From the NCBI RefSeq assembly GCF_030687715.1, contig NZ_CP117445.1, positions 3,771,501 to 3,835,500 on the forward strand: a DNA stretch of 64,000 nucleotides. Direction: 5' to 3'. The position numbers and the translations under genes are program-made. This document shows, piece by piece, positions 15,831 through 25,006 of this stretch; the first letter of the stretch is position 1; every line of letters starts with the position of its first letter. The DNA is from Pseudomonas sp. FP2196 (lineage in GTDB: Bacteria; Pseudomonadota; Gammaproteobacteria; Pseudomonadales; Pseudomonadaceae). The notes beneath the pieces are model-generated. The model saw nothing but the letters and a program-made list of their open reading frames with translations, did no database searches and was not told the DNA's origin.

Positions 15831-16364
15831 TCAGAACACGATATCGGCGGCGGGTTTTACATCGATCCGCGCCACGGAACCGGTCAGGTGTGCCAGATCC
15901 TTGTTGTGTTCGGCAATGATGTCTTCGGCGCTCATGTTGCCGTTGTCGACGGTGGAATGTGCATCTGAGACGAGCACCACGTCGTAGCCCAGTTGATGGG
16001 CCTGGCGCACAGTGGCGTTAATGCAGTAGTCGGTTTGCAGGCCGCAGATCACCAGTTTTTCAAAGTCTTCGCTCGGCAGCAGTTTGCGCAGGTCGGTCTG
16101 GTAGAACGAATCCGGGGTGGTTTTGCGTACGCGCAGATCTTTGGCGGACGTCTCAAGCCCTTCGGCCAGTTGCCAGCCTTCAGCGCCGTGGGCCAGCGGA
16201 CTGCCCTTTTCCTCATGCTGAATCAGCACCACCGCAACCCCGGCCTTTCGGGCGCGGGTGCTGAGGTCATTGATGGTGCCGATCACGCGCTGGATGTCGT
16301 GGCACTGGTATTCGCCCGAGCAAAGTGCGCGCTGGACGTCGATGATCAGTAATGCGGTGGTCAT
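15831..16364 (-). CDS. Cysteine hydrolase, isochorismatase superfamily
   Basis: 177 residues. The catalytic triad positions of the superfamily are visible: Asp in LLIIDVQ, Lys in LRVRKTTPDSFYQTDL and Cys in ICGLQTDYCINATVRQA, with a cis-peptide-type segment before the cysteine. Members hydrolyse amides or vinyl ethers such as nicotinamide, N-carbamoyl compounds or isochorismate. Substrate is unknown here. The gene lies directly downstream of ggt, 66 bases apart on the same strand, so the two may form one transcript; a joint role in amide turnover is speculation. Confidence 0.85.
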   Translation of the reverse strand: MTTALLIIDVQRALCSGEYQCHDIQRVIGTINDLSTRARKAGVAVVLIQHEEKGSPLAHGAEGWQLAEGLETSAKDLRVRKTTPDSFYQTDLRKLLPSEDFEKLVICGLQTDYCINATVRQAHQLGYDVVLVSDAHSTVDNGNMSAEDIIAEHNKDLAHLTGSVARIDVKPAADIVF

Positions 16365-16430
16365 GGTGGGCCTTCCTTGATCGATCCTTGAGACAGGGGC
16401 GGACAGGCGCCCGCCCCCTTTTTACGCCTC

Positions 16431-18158
16431 TCAGTAACCCAATGACAATCCTGTGTTGCGCCGTGGATCGTTGGCACCGTAGAAGCGGTTTTTGCCTACC
16501 GGTTTCCCGCCGAGCGATGGTGCACCGACCAGAATCGCGGCGATATGGTTGGCGTCCTGCGGGCCGGCAAACTTGTGGCCCCAGCTCTCGAGGAGCTTCT
16601 TCGTATCCGGGCTGGCGGCGAAGTCTTCGAGGTTGGTTTCTTCCGGCATCCACTGCTGGTGAAAACGCGGCGCATCCACCGCTTCCTGCAAGCCCATGCC
16701 GTAGTCGATGACGTTGAGCATGGTCAGCAAGGTGGCCGTGATAATGCGGCTGCCACCCGGCGTGCCGACGACCATGACCACTTTGCCGTCCTTGGTGACG
16801 ATGGTCGGACTCATCGACGACAGCGGCGCCTTACCCGGAGCGATGGCATTGGCTTCGCCCTGCACCAAGCCATACATGTTGGGCACGCCGACTTTCGAAG
16901 TGAAGTCATCCATTTCGTCGTTGAGGATCACCCCGGTCTTGCTCGCCATAACACCCGCACCGAACCAGTCGTTGAGCGTGTAGGTAACCGAGACCGCGTT
17001 GCCCCACTTGTCGACAATCGAATAATGGGTTGTGTTGCTGCCTTCATGGGGCGCAACGCCGGGTTTCAGTTCGGCCGACACACCCGCCTTTTGCGGCTGG
17101 ATGGCGTTACGCAGTTTGGTCGCGTAGTTCTTGTCCAGCAGGTGCTCGATCGGGTTCTTCACGAAGTCCGGGTCGCCGAGGTAACTGTTGCGATCAACAT
17201 AGGCGTGGCGCATCGCTTCGATCTGGTAGTGCATGCCCTGGGCCGAATGGAAGCCCAGATCCTTCATCGGATAGCCTTCAAGAATGTTCATGATCTGGCA
17301 GATCACCACCCCGCCAGAGCTTGGTGGCGGCGCCGACACCACGTGATAACCACGGTAATCACACTCTACCGGCGCCAGTTCGCGGGTCTTGTATTTGTCG
17401 AGATCGGCCTGGGTGATGATGCCTTTGTTGGCCTGACTGGACGTGACAATCGCATCGGCCACCCAGCCTTTATAGAAGCCGTCGGCGCCCTTTTCGGAAA
17501 TGGTGCGCAGGGTTTTGCCGAGATCTTTCTGCACCAGTTTTTGCCCGACCTGCATCGGCTCGCCGTTGCTGAGGAAGATCGAACCGGAATCGCGCATGTC
17601 CTTTTTGAACACGTCCGTGGCGTACTCCAGCAACTCGACATCGCCTTGCTGTAACTCGAAACCGTCTTCAGCCAGTTTGATCGCCGGGGCGATCATCTCT
17701 TTGCGCTGCTTGGTGCCGTACTTGCTCAGCGCCAGCTCCATGCCGGATACAGTGCCCGGCACGCCGACCGCCAAATGGCCACGGGTACTCAGATCCGGGA
17801 TGACGTTGCCGTCCTTGTCGAGGTACATATTGGCGGTCGCGGCCAGAGGGGCCTTTTCGCGGAAATCGAGGAAGGTCTTGCGCCCATCCGCCAGTTGAAT
17901 GGTCATGAAACCGCCACCACCGAGGTTGCCTGCCGCGGGATAGACCACCGCCAGCGCATAACCCACCGCAACCGCCGCATCGACGGCGTTGCCACCGCTT
18001 TTCAACACATCGACACCGACATGCGTGGCCAGATGTTGCGCGGTGACCACCATGCCATTTTCGGCGGCAACCGGTGCCACCGAGGCGGCGTGAGCCATAA
18101 GGCAGCTGAGTGCCAGTGAGGTCGCTATCAGCGATTTGGCCAAAGGTTCGTACTTCAT
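16431..18158 (-). CDS. ggt: Gamma-glutamyltransferase
   Basis: 575 residues, full length, with signal peptide (SLIATSLALSCLMAHAAS). The precursor cleaves itself so that the Thr in NTTHYSIVD becomes the N-terminal nucleophile of the small subunit. Other landmarks are NAVDAAVAVGYALAVVYP and GGGGFMTIQ in the large subunit, SSMSPTIV, and GTPGGSRI near the oxyanion site. The enzyme breaks gamma-glutamyl bonds of glutathione in the periplasm. Start at 18158 preceded by AGAGATCG. The conserved features are intact. Confidence 0.95.
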   Translation of the reverse strand: MKYEPLAKSLIATSLALSCLMAHAASVAPVAAENGMVVTAQHLATHVGVDVLKSGGNAVDAAVAVGYALAVVYPAAGNLGGGGFMTIQLADGRKTFLDFREKAPLAATANMYLDKDGNVIPDLSTRGHLAVGVPGTVSGMELALSKYGTKQRKEMIAPAIKLAEDGFELQQGDVELLEYATDVFKKDMRDSGSIFLSNGEPMQVGQKLVQKDLGKTLRTISEKGADGFYKGWVADAIVTSSQANKGIITQADLDKYKTRELAPVECDYRGYHVVSAPPPSSGGVVICQIMNILEGYPMKDLGFHSAQGMHYQIEAMRHAYVDRNSYLGDPDFVKNPIEHLLDKNYATKLRNAIQPQKAGVSAELKPGVAPHEGSNTTHYSIVDKWGNAVSVTYTLNDWFGAGVMASKTGVILNDEMDDFTSKVGVPNMYGLVQGEANAIAPGKAPLSSMSPTIVTKDGKVVMVVGTPGGSRIITATLLTMLNVIDYGMGLQEAVDAPRFHQQWMPEETNLEDFAASPDTKKLLESWGHKFAGPQDANHIAAILVGAPSLGGKPVGKNRFYGANDPRRNTGLSLGY

Positions 18159-18309
18159 GAGTCGATCTCTTTTTTGTTTTCAGGGTCTGTGCAAAACAGA
18201 GGCGAACGCTTCAAAAGCAACAAGCAGTATGGTCGGGTTTGCGGTTTGCGCCTCCCCGGTCAGGCAGTATGCTGGGTGCCGTCGCCGCCCCGATCTGGAG
18301 TCAGTCCCC

Positions 18310-18825
18310 ATGCCCTACACGTTCATCACCCTGCCCTCGCCGGTCGGTGAGTTGAAGCTGGTCGCGAACGGTTCACGCCTGGCGGCCATCCTCTGGGAAA
18401 ACGATAAACCCAACCGGGTGCGCCTTGGGCCGATGAGTGAGGCGGTGGACAGTCCGATCCTGTTGAAAACCGCGCGGCAACTTGAAGAATATTTCGCCGG
18501 GAAGCGTGACTGTTTTGATCTGGAACTGGATTTCGATGGCACCGACTTTCAGAAAAAGGTCTGGACGGCGCTGCTGACTATTCCATTCGGCGAGACGCGC
18601 ACCTACAGCCAGATTGCCGAACAGATAGGCAATCCCAGCGCCGTGCGGGCAGTGGGCGCAGCGAACGGACGCAACCCGATCTCCATTGTCGCGCCGTGTC
18701 ATCGGGTGATCGGCGCGTCGGGGAAGCTGACCGGATTTGCCGGGGGACTTGAGGCGAAAGAGCGCTTGCTGACCCTGGAGGGTGGCAACTGGTCCACGGT
18801 TGGCAAAACCGGGGATCTGTTTTAG
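18310..18825 (+). CDS. ogt: Methylated-DNA--[protein]-cysteine S-methyltransferase
   Basis: 171 residues. The suicidal acceptor cysteine is in IVAPCHRVIGASGKLTGFAG, and the winged-helix DNA-binding part includes PFGETRTYSQIAEQIGNPSAVRAVG. It removes alkyl groups from O6 of guanine in DNA. Size and absence of an Ada-type N-terminal domain favour the Ogt type. The start at 18310 was chosen by homology to the family start (MPYTFITLPSPVGELKLVA); an upstream extension overlaps ggt and has no family match. Confidence 0.92.
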   Translation: MPYTFITLPSPVGELKLVANGSRLAAILWENDKPNRVRLGPMSEAVDSPILLKTARQLEEYFAGKRDCFDLELDFDGTDFQKKVWTALLTIPFGETRTYSQIAEQIGNPSAVRAVGAANGRNPISIVAPCHRVIGASGKLTGFAGGLEAKERLLTLEGGNWSTVGKTGDLF

Positions 18826-18840
18826 TCAGTCAATACAGAT

Positions 18841-18918
18841 CAAGAGATCGCGGCCTTCGGCAGCTCCTACCTGGAATGCGTTTACCTGTAGTAGCTGCCG
18901 AAGGCTGCGATCTTTTTA
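18841..18918. repeat. REP inverted pair (GATCGC-GGC-TTCGGCAGCTCC family)
   Basis: Two inverted copies of GATCGCGGCCTTCGGCAGCT with about 20 bases between them, located between the convergent ends of ogt and the Nudix gene. Confidence 0.85.
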
Positions 18919-18919
18919 T

Positions 18920-19510
18920 TTATTGGGCAAAAAGGTTATTCATCGCCGCATACTGCAACAGCATGATGGTCTTGGCGTCGCAGATCTCACCGCGCTGAAA
19001 CGCTGCCAACGCGTCATCGAATCGCCACTCCAACACTTCCAGTTCTTCGGTCTCTTCTTCCAGTCCACCGCCCTCGCCGACCTTCGATGCCGAGTCGTAT
19101 TCGGCAATGAAAAAGTGCAGCTTCTCGGTCACCGAGCCGGGACTCATGTAGGCCTCGAATACTTTCTTCACATCGTGCACGCGGTAACCGGTTTCCTCCT
19201 CGGCTTCATCGCGAATCCGTTGCTCCGGTGCAGCACCTTCAAGCAACCCGGCAGCCACCTCGATCAGCAAACCATCATGACCATTGACGAACACTGGCAA
19301 ACGAAACTGCCGGGTCAGCACCACCGTGCGTTGCTCGCGGTTGAACAACAGAATCGCAGCGCCATTGCCACGGTCATAAACCTCACGGGTCTGACGCTGC
19401 CACTCGCCGTTGTTGCGGTGATAGTCGAAGGTAATTTTCTTCAGCAGATACCAGTCATGGGACAACACCTGAGTGTCGACGATGTTGACCCGCTCGGCTG
19501 TGTTGGACAT
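18920..19510 (-). CDS. nudK: Nudix hydrolase, NudK/ADP-ribose pyrophosphatase type
   Basis: 196 residues, matching NudK (GDP-mannose hydrolase) and related ADP-sugar diphosphatases (RQTREVYDRGNGAAILLFN, VVLTRQFRLPVFVNG). The Nudix box region is EVAAGLLEGAAPEQRI followed by RDEAEEETGY. The metal-binding EAEEETG core is intact, but the first box glutamate (GX5E position) is alanine here, by my alignment to E. coli NudK. It should split nucleotide-sugars in the cytoplasm. The end of the gene faces a REP pair. Gene symbol is by family resemblance. Confidence 0.78.
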   Translation of the reverse strand: MSNTAERVNIVDTQVLSHDWYLLKKITFDYHRNNGEWQRQTREVYDRGNGAAILLFNREQRTVVLTRQFRLPVFVNGHDGLLIEVAAGLLEGAAPEQRIRDEAEEETGYRVHDVKKVFEAYMSPGSVTEKLHFFIAEYDSASKVGEGGGLEEETEELEVLEWRFDDALAAFQRGEICDAKTIMLLQYAAMNNLFAQ

Positions 19511-19703
19511 GACGCTTGATCCTTTTCATTGAAGGCCCCTGGGTAGGTAAAAGCCCTTTTTTGTGAACGAAAAAACGAAACCCTATACCGCCCCACAAAC
19601 TATGTCGAAATATCCTACAGACATCGCCTACTCGCCCGACTTCTTTCCTGATTGATCCCCCGCAAAGTCCCCGCACCTTTTTGATGTGCGCGAGAGACTG
19701 CGA

Positions 19704-22700
19704 ATGCTTCCAACCGATCGGCTTCTGGCCCAGAACAACAGCATCGGCCTGCTCGTTGTTGCTGCTTTGAATCCCGACGAGCCGGACTTCGAACACCTGA
19801 TCCGCGAATTCCGCCTGTGTCTGAACAACTACGACGCCTGGGCCGAGCAGTTCTGGACGGGGACGGCGCTGGATGTCGAGCAGGTCTTCACCGTCGGCAA
19901 CGACGTGCGCCTCAGCGTGCCGATCAAGTCGCGCCAGCCGCTCAGTTCATCGGTGGTCATGTGCTCCGCCAGCGGGGCGTTGACGCTGGTGCATATGTTC
20001 GAGGCCGCGAGATTTGTGCCGATTGGCAACACCCCGGTAACCCTTGAACCGGTGATTGCCGATGTCGGCGGCGTGCTGACTTTCGGCGAACCACGGCACT
20101 ACACCATCGGCCCCAGCGGCAATCTGCAGGTGACCGATTGCGATCGGGGCCAGCGTTATCGCATAACCTTCTTTCCCGATGTGTCCACCGACCATGTGCG
20201 TGCTCTGTATGCCTCTTATGAAGGTGTCATTGCAGGCCTGGACGGCTGGCTGCGCGCTGAGTGGGCAGGGTTTCAACCACAGTGGACGGAGTTTTCCAGC
20301 GCTGGATTTCTTGAGCGTTACGGTCAGTTGCAACAGGCCGACTGGCGCGGATTCGAGAAAGCCCTGAACGGCGTTTGGGATGACATCAAACAGGTATTCG
20401 CCCTGCTCGCCGACTTGCAGGCCAACAGCGAAAAACTTCTGGAATACCTCAGCGAGGCCGAGCTTGAGGCGTTGTTGAATGCCTCCAGCGAGGCCATCGC
20501 CAACGGCCTGTTGATCCTCAGTGACGAACCACTGCTGTTCATTCATCTGGCCGCGTTTACCAGTTGGCTGAAGATGCTGCCGCCGCAGTATCTGGCCGAA
20601 GTGGTGGCCGAGGTTCGGGCCGAACTGCTGGTCAGTTTTCTGCTGATGGGGTTGTCGGGTGGCGTCGGCGTGCCGCTGCGCTTGAGCAGCAAAGTGCTGG
20701 CGAAGATCAAGTCGCCGCGGACGCGGGAATGGCTGGCGGCGTCGGCGTTGCGACTCGCGGAATTAACGTCAGCGCCGGAACTGAACAAACATGCGGGCGC
20801 GTTGAAGCCGCTGATGTTTCACGCGCGTGACGTTGAGTTGAAACCGACACCGTCGATACCGCTGAACATTCGTCAGGCCGATTCGCTGGTGTTGACCGTG
20901 CCGAATCCGGCGCCAGTTGTGCGGGACAAGTCTGGCGGTTCGAGCCGAATGGAACGGCATGAGCCTCACGACGACTCGCCGGATCAGGCGAAAAACCCCA
21001 ACGGCGACAGCGCTGATTGCGTGCTGCGCACCTGCACCAACGGCTGCCCGGTGTCGATGGTCACCGGTGAAGAACTGCTGACCCTGAGCGATGCGCTGCT
21101 CGATGGCGTGTTGCCGTTTGAGTTCACACGGTTGTATCGCAGCAGTGCCGCCGAGATCAATGTCGGGTTGGGCTTTGGCTGGAGCCATTCGCTGGCTCAT
21201 CGGCTGGAGTTTGCCGGCGACGAGGTGGTCTGGGTCGATCACGAAAACCGGCGTACGCGGTTTCCGTTGCCGAGCGCTGAACGACCGGCGATTCACAACA
21301 GCCTGTCGCGGGCGGCGATTTTTCTCGGTGATGAACCGGAGGAGCTAATTCTCGCGCTGGCCGTGGAAACGGCGCGGTTCTATCACTTTCGCGCAGGACG
21401 GCTGACGGCGATCGGCGATGCCTATGGCAATCGTCTGACGGTGCAGCGCGATCGCTCTGACCGGGTGCAGCGACTGGACAACGGCGCCGGGCGTTCGCTG
21501 TTGTTGCGGTATGACCGGGCGCAGTTGCTGGGTGTGGATTACCAGGTGATTCGCGACGGTGCCTGGAGTACCGAGCAAGCGCTGGTCAGTTACCGCTACG
21601 ACGCCTACCGGAACCTGATCGAAGCGACCAACGCCGTCGGTGACAGCGAGCGTTACGACTACGACGACGCCCATGTGATCCTGCAGCGGCAGTTGGCCGG
21701 CGGCGCGAGTTTCTTTTGGGAGTGGGAACGGTCGGGGAAAGCCGCTCGGTGTATCAGGCACTGGGCATCGTTCTCGCAGATGAACACGCGTTACGTTTGG
21801 GCGGACGACGGCAGTGTCGCGGTGCATTACGTCGATGGCACCGAAGAGACGTACGTTCACGACGAGCGTGCGCGGCTGGTGCGCAAGGTTGAAGCCGACG
21901 GTGGTGAGCAGCTCAAGGCCTATGACTCATCGGGTCGCTTGATCGCCGAGCAGGATGCCTTGGGCGCGGTCACCGAATACCGCTACGACGAGGTCGGACG
22001 GCTGGTGGCGCTGATTCCACCGGATGAGGCGCCCACGTTCTACGAGTATCGAAACGGTTTCCTGCATAAACGCTCTCGCGGTGACGCGGTGTGGATCTAC
22101 CGGCGCAATGACGAGGGTGATGTCACCGAAGCGGTCGACCCCGATGGCCAGGTCACCCATTACTACTACGACACCCGGGGTCAGTTGCTGTCGATCCGTA
22201 ATCCGGACACCAGCCGGCATCGACTGGTCTGGAACAGCCTCGGCCAGTTGACCGAGGAAACCCTGCCCGACGGTGGCGTGCGACGCTTTTCCTACGACGC
22301 GTTGGGACGGCGGACCACGACCGCCGACGAACACGGTGCAGTCACCCGTCAACATTGGGATGCCATCGGCCGACTGATCCAGACGACTTTTCCTACCGGC
22401 AGCACCCGCGCCTACAGCTACGGCGCTTACGGTCAGGTCACCGCCGAGCGCGATGAACTGGGGCGCATCACCCGTTACGAATACGACGACGATCTGCATC
22501 TGGTCTCCCGACGGATCAATCCTGACGGCACGCGGGTGCAATACCGCTACGACCATGCGCGACTGCTGCTGACGGAAATCGAAAACGAGTCCGGCGAAAA
22601 GTACCGACTCGACTACACGCCGACCGGGCTGATTCGTCAGGAAAGCGATTTTGACGGCCGGCGCACCGCGTATGCCTATGACCTCAACGGCCATCTGCTG

Positions 22701-24554
22701 GAAAAGACCGAGTTCGGCGATGACGGTTCGCAACTGGTCACTGCGTATAAGCGCGATGCCGCCGGGCATCTTCTGGTTAAAACCCTGCCCGACGGGACAA
22801 AGGTCACTTATCAATACGACCGCCTCGGCCGACTGGTGGGTGTTGATGACGGCCAGCAACACCCGCTGGCCTTCGAGTACGACCGCCAGAACCGCTTGAT
22901 CACCGAGCATCAGGGCTGGGGCACCCTGCGTTACCGCTACGACGCCTGCGGCCAGCTCAAGCGCATGCGTCTGCCGGACAACAGCCTGCTCGACTACCAC
23001 CACGCCAAGGGTGGCGCGCTGACCGGCATCGACCTCAACGGCGCGCCGCTGACTCGTCACGTCTACCAGTCCGGGCGCGAACAACAACGTCAGCAGGGCC
23101 TGCTGCTCAGCGAATATACCTACGACGATCAAGGACGATTACTCGCCCACGCCGTAGGCCATCAGCGCGATGCACTGTACCGCCGTGATTATGCCTACAG
23201 CGCCAATGGCAATCTCGCGCACATCGCTGACAGCCGCCACGGCCAGCGCACCTACGGCTACGACGCCCTTGATCGGCTGATCCGCGTACGTCACTCGCGC
23301 GACGAGCTGCCGGAATCCTTCGCCCACGACCCGGCCGGCAACCTGCTGATGCAGGACCGCCCCGGCCCGAGCCAGATCAAGGGCAACCGTCTGCTCATGC
23401 AGGGCGACCGCCACTACGACTACGACGCCTTCGGCAACCTGATCCGCGAACGTCGTGGCCGCGCACAGACACTGGTCACCGAATACCGTTACGACAGCCA
23501 GCACCGCCTGATCGGCCTGACCCGCCCCGACGGCCAGACCACATCCTACCAATACGACGCTTTCGGCCGACGCATCAGCAAAACCATCAACGGCGAGACC
23601 ACCGAATTCTTCTGGCAAGGTGACCACCTCGTCGCCGAAAGCAGCGAAAGCGAATACCGCAGCTACGTCTACGAACCCGGCACCTTCCGCCCGCTGGCGC
23701 TGCTCGACGGCAAAGGCCCACAAAAAGCCTGCCCCTTCTACTACCAACTCGACCACCTCGGCACCCCGCAAGAACTCACCGACTACAGCGGCGACATCGT
23801 CTGGTCCGCGCAATACGACGCCTACGGCAAAGTCGCCGCACTGACCCTGGCCGACGACTGCCTGAACCAGCCGCTGCGCTTTCAGGGGCAATATTTCGAT
23901 GCGGAAAGCGGGCTGCATTACAACCGGCATCGGTATTACGACCCGAGGTTGGGGCGGTATCTGACACCGGATCCGATCGAGTTGGCCGGTGGGTTGAACC
24001 AGTACCAGTACGTGCCGAATCCGACGGGGTGGGTGGATCCGTCGGGGTTGAGTTCCAATTGCCCGCCGCCGAATAAGCCTGGGTGTGAGGTGCCGGGTGG
24101 AGCAGACGGGGCTAAGGTAGATGAAGGAGAGCCCGAGCACCCTACGCCGAAAAGCAAACAAGAGTATCTGTACCGTGGAGACTTGAGAGACCCCTCGGAT
24201 ATCTTCGTGAATGGTTTCAAAAGCAAGGGAGATAGCATGGATCTGCTGCTTCATTCAATTGACAGCGATTTCCCACCAAGCGGCTTCATCAGTACTTCCC
24301 CCTCCAGAGATGTGGGAATAGAGTTCGCTACAGGTTTTTTCACAAGAACCGGCTTCCTTTACACCCTCAGAAAAGTCTCAGGACACGACCTAAAAAAAGA
24401 ACTCGGTTCCAGTTACAAGTTTGGTAGAGAGCAAGAGATTGCTATCCCCCGAATAATAAAAAATGAAGACATCCTGGGCGCCACCATCATCACTGACGAA
24501 GGCAAAGAGTTCGGCTACTCAATCCCTAACCCCCACAGGAGAATAGACAAATGA
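19704..24554 (+). CDS. Rhs polymorphic toxin with C-terminal ADP-ribosyltransferase tip
   Basis: About 1616 residues. Residues 1-430 form an N-terminal region with one hydrophobic stretch near residue 306 (LLVSFLLMGLSGGVGVPL); no PAAR motif is visible. A DUF6531-like segment follows (CVLRTCTNGCPVSMVTGEEL), then about 900 residues of YD repeats that build the Rhs shell. The core ends with GWVDPSGL (DPSGL at 1445-1449), where Rhs proteins cleave themselves. The 167-residue tip has the R-S-E pattern of cholera/pertussis-type ADP-ribosyltransferases: YRGDLRDP with Arg 1491 and a following FVNGF as in pertussis toxin S1, FISTSPSRD with STS from 1530, and REQE with Glu 1576 and 1578. An E-x-E motif is typical of arginine- or RNA-directed enzymes. 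Tip DNA is AT-rich compared with the core. ATG 19704 was chosen because of AGAGA upstream. Stop overlaps the next gene as ATGA. Confidence 0.9.
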   Translation: MLPTDRLLAQNNSIGLLVVAALNPDEPDFEHLIREFRLCLNNYDAWAEQFWTGTALDVEQVFTVGNDVRLSVPIKSRQPLSSSVVMCSASGALTLVHMFEAARFVPIGNTPVTLEPVIADVGGVLTFGEPRHYTIGPSGNLQVTDCDRGQRYRITFFPDVSTDHVRALYASYEGVIAGLDGWLRAEWAGFQPQWTEFSSAGFLERYGQLQQADWRGFEKALNGVWDDIKQVFALLADLQANSEKLLEYLSEAELEALLNASSEAIANGLLILSDEPLLFIHLAAFTSWLKMLPPQYLAEVVAEVRAELLVSFLLMGLSGGVGVPLRLSSKVLAKIKSPRTREWLAASALRLAELTSAPELNKHAGALKPLMFHARDVELKPTPSIPLNIRQADSLVLTVPNPAPVVRDKSGGSSRMERHEPHDDSPDQAKNPNGDSADCVLRTCTNGCPVSMVTGEELLTLSDALLDGVLPFEFTRLYRSSAAEINVGLGFGWSHSLAHRLEFAGDEVVWVDHENRRTRFPLPSAERPAIHNSLSRAAIFLGDEPEELILALAVETARFYHFRAGRLTAIGDAYGNRLTVQRDRSDRVQRLDNGAGRSLLLRYDRAQLLGVDYQVIRDGAWSTEQALVSYRYDAYRNLIEATNAVGDSERYDYDDAHVILQRQLAGGASFFWEWERSGKAARCIRHWASFSQMNTRYVWADDGSVAVHYVDGTEETYVHDERARLVRKVEADGGEQLKAYDSSGRLIAEQDALGAVTEYRYDEVGRLVALIPPDEAPTFYEYRNGFLHKRSRGDAVWIYRRNDEGDVTEAVDPDGQVTHYYYDTRGQLLSIRNPDTSRHRLVWNSLGQLTEETLPDGGVRRFSYDALGRRTTTADEHGAVTRQHWDAIGRLIQTTFPTGSTRAYSYGAYGQVTAERDELGRITRYEYDDDLHLVSRRINPDGTRVQYRYDHARLLLTEIENESGEKYRLDYTPTGLIRQESDFDGRRTAYAYDLNGHLLEKTEFGDDGSQLVTAYKRDAAGHLLVKTLPDGTKVTYQYDRLGRLVGVDDGQQHPLAFEYDRQNRLITEHQGWGTLRYRYDACGQLKRMRLPDNSLLDYHHAKGGALTGIDLNGAPLTRHVYQSGREQQRQQGLLLSEYTYDDQGRLLAHAVGHQRDALYRRDYAYSANGNLAHIADSRHGQRTYGYDALDRLIRVRHSRDELPESFAHDPAGNLLMQDRPGPSQIKGNRLLMQGDRHYDYDAFGNLIRERRGRAQTLVTEYRYDSQHRLIGLTRPDGQTTSYQYDAFGRRISKTINGETTEFFWQGDHLVAESSESEYRSYVYEPGTFRPLALLDGKGPQKACPFYYQLDHLGTPQELTDYSGDIVWSAQYDAYGKVAALTLADDCLNQPLRFQGQYFDAESGLHYNRHRYYDPRLGRYLTPDPIELAGGLNQYQYVPNPTGWVDPSGLSSNCPPPNKPGCEVPGGADGAKVDEGEPEHPTPKSKQEYLYRGDLRDPSDIFVNGFKSKGDSMDLLLHSIDSDFPPSGFISTSPSRDVGIEFATGFFTRTGFLYTLRKVSGHDLKKELGSSYKFGREQEIAIPRIIKNEDILGATIITDEGKEFGYSIPNPHRRIDK

Positions 24555-24949
24555 TTTCAAAAATTGAAATAGTTATCAGCACTGGAAATACGACAAAAAA
24601 AACCGATCTACTTTGCGACAACGAGTCAATATCCATAACTGCAAGCCTAGAAAACGATAAACCCAGAACATATATTGAAAGCAATTTTTATAAATGCTTC
24701 GGACTATTGCGTAAAGCCAACCCTCACATAACATTTTTCTGTAAGGGTGCGAAAATTAATGTTCACCCATCAAGCATGTCCACGCAAATGTCTCTAGGCT
24801 TAAAGGCATACGAGTTGGAGGCAGGTAAGGAGCCATCCCTTGCCGATTTGGTATTCATATTTGATTACGAGGATCAACAATTGACTAACGATCCAGAGGA
24901 GCAGCGTGCTTTCTACTTGAACTGGATAAAATCTACAACCAAGGAATAA
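24551..24949 (+). CDS. Predicted immunity protein 1 for the Rhs ADP-ribosyltransferase
   Basis: 132 residues, cytoplasmic, no known family name that I can assign. Its ATG overlaps the Rhs stop (ATGA), which couples translation of the two, the usual position of an immunity gene. It shares most of its C-terminal two thirds with the next gene, including CFGL, the identical stretch CKGAKINVHPS, MS-QMS-GL-AYE and IFDYE. The DNA is clearly AT-rich compared with surrounding genes, as is common for exchangeable toxin-immunity cassettes. Function is inferred from position only. Confidence 0.75.
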   Translation: MISKIEIVISTGNTTKKTDLLCDNESISITASLENDKPRTYIESNFYKCFGLLRKANPHITFFCKGAKINVHPSSMSTQMSLGLKAYELEAGKEPSLADLVFIFDYEDQQLTNDPEEQRAFYLNWIKSTTKE

Positions 24950-25006
24950 AACCCCAGAACACAGTTTAAAAAACCCTATAAAGCCAATTACAAAAAATTG
25001 CCGCAC

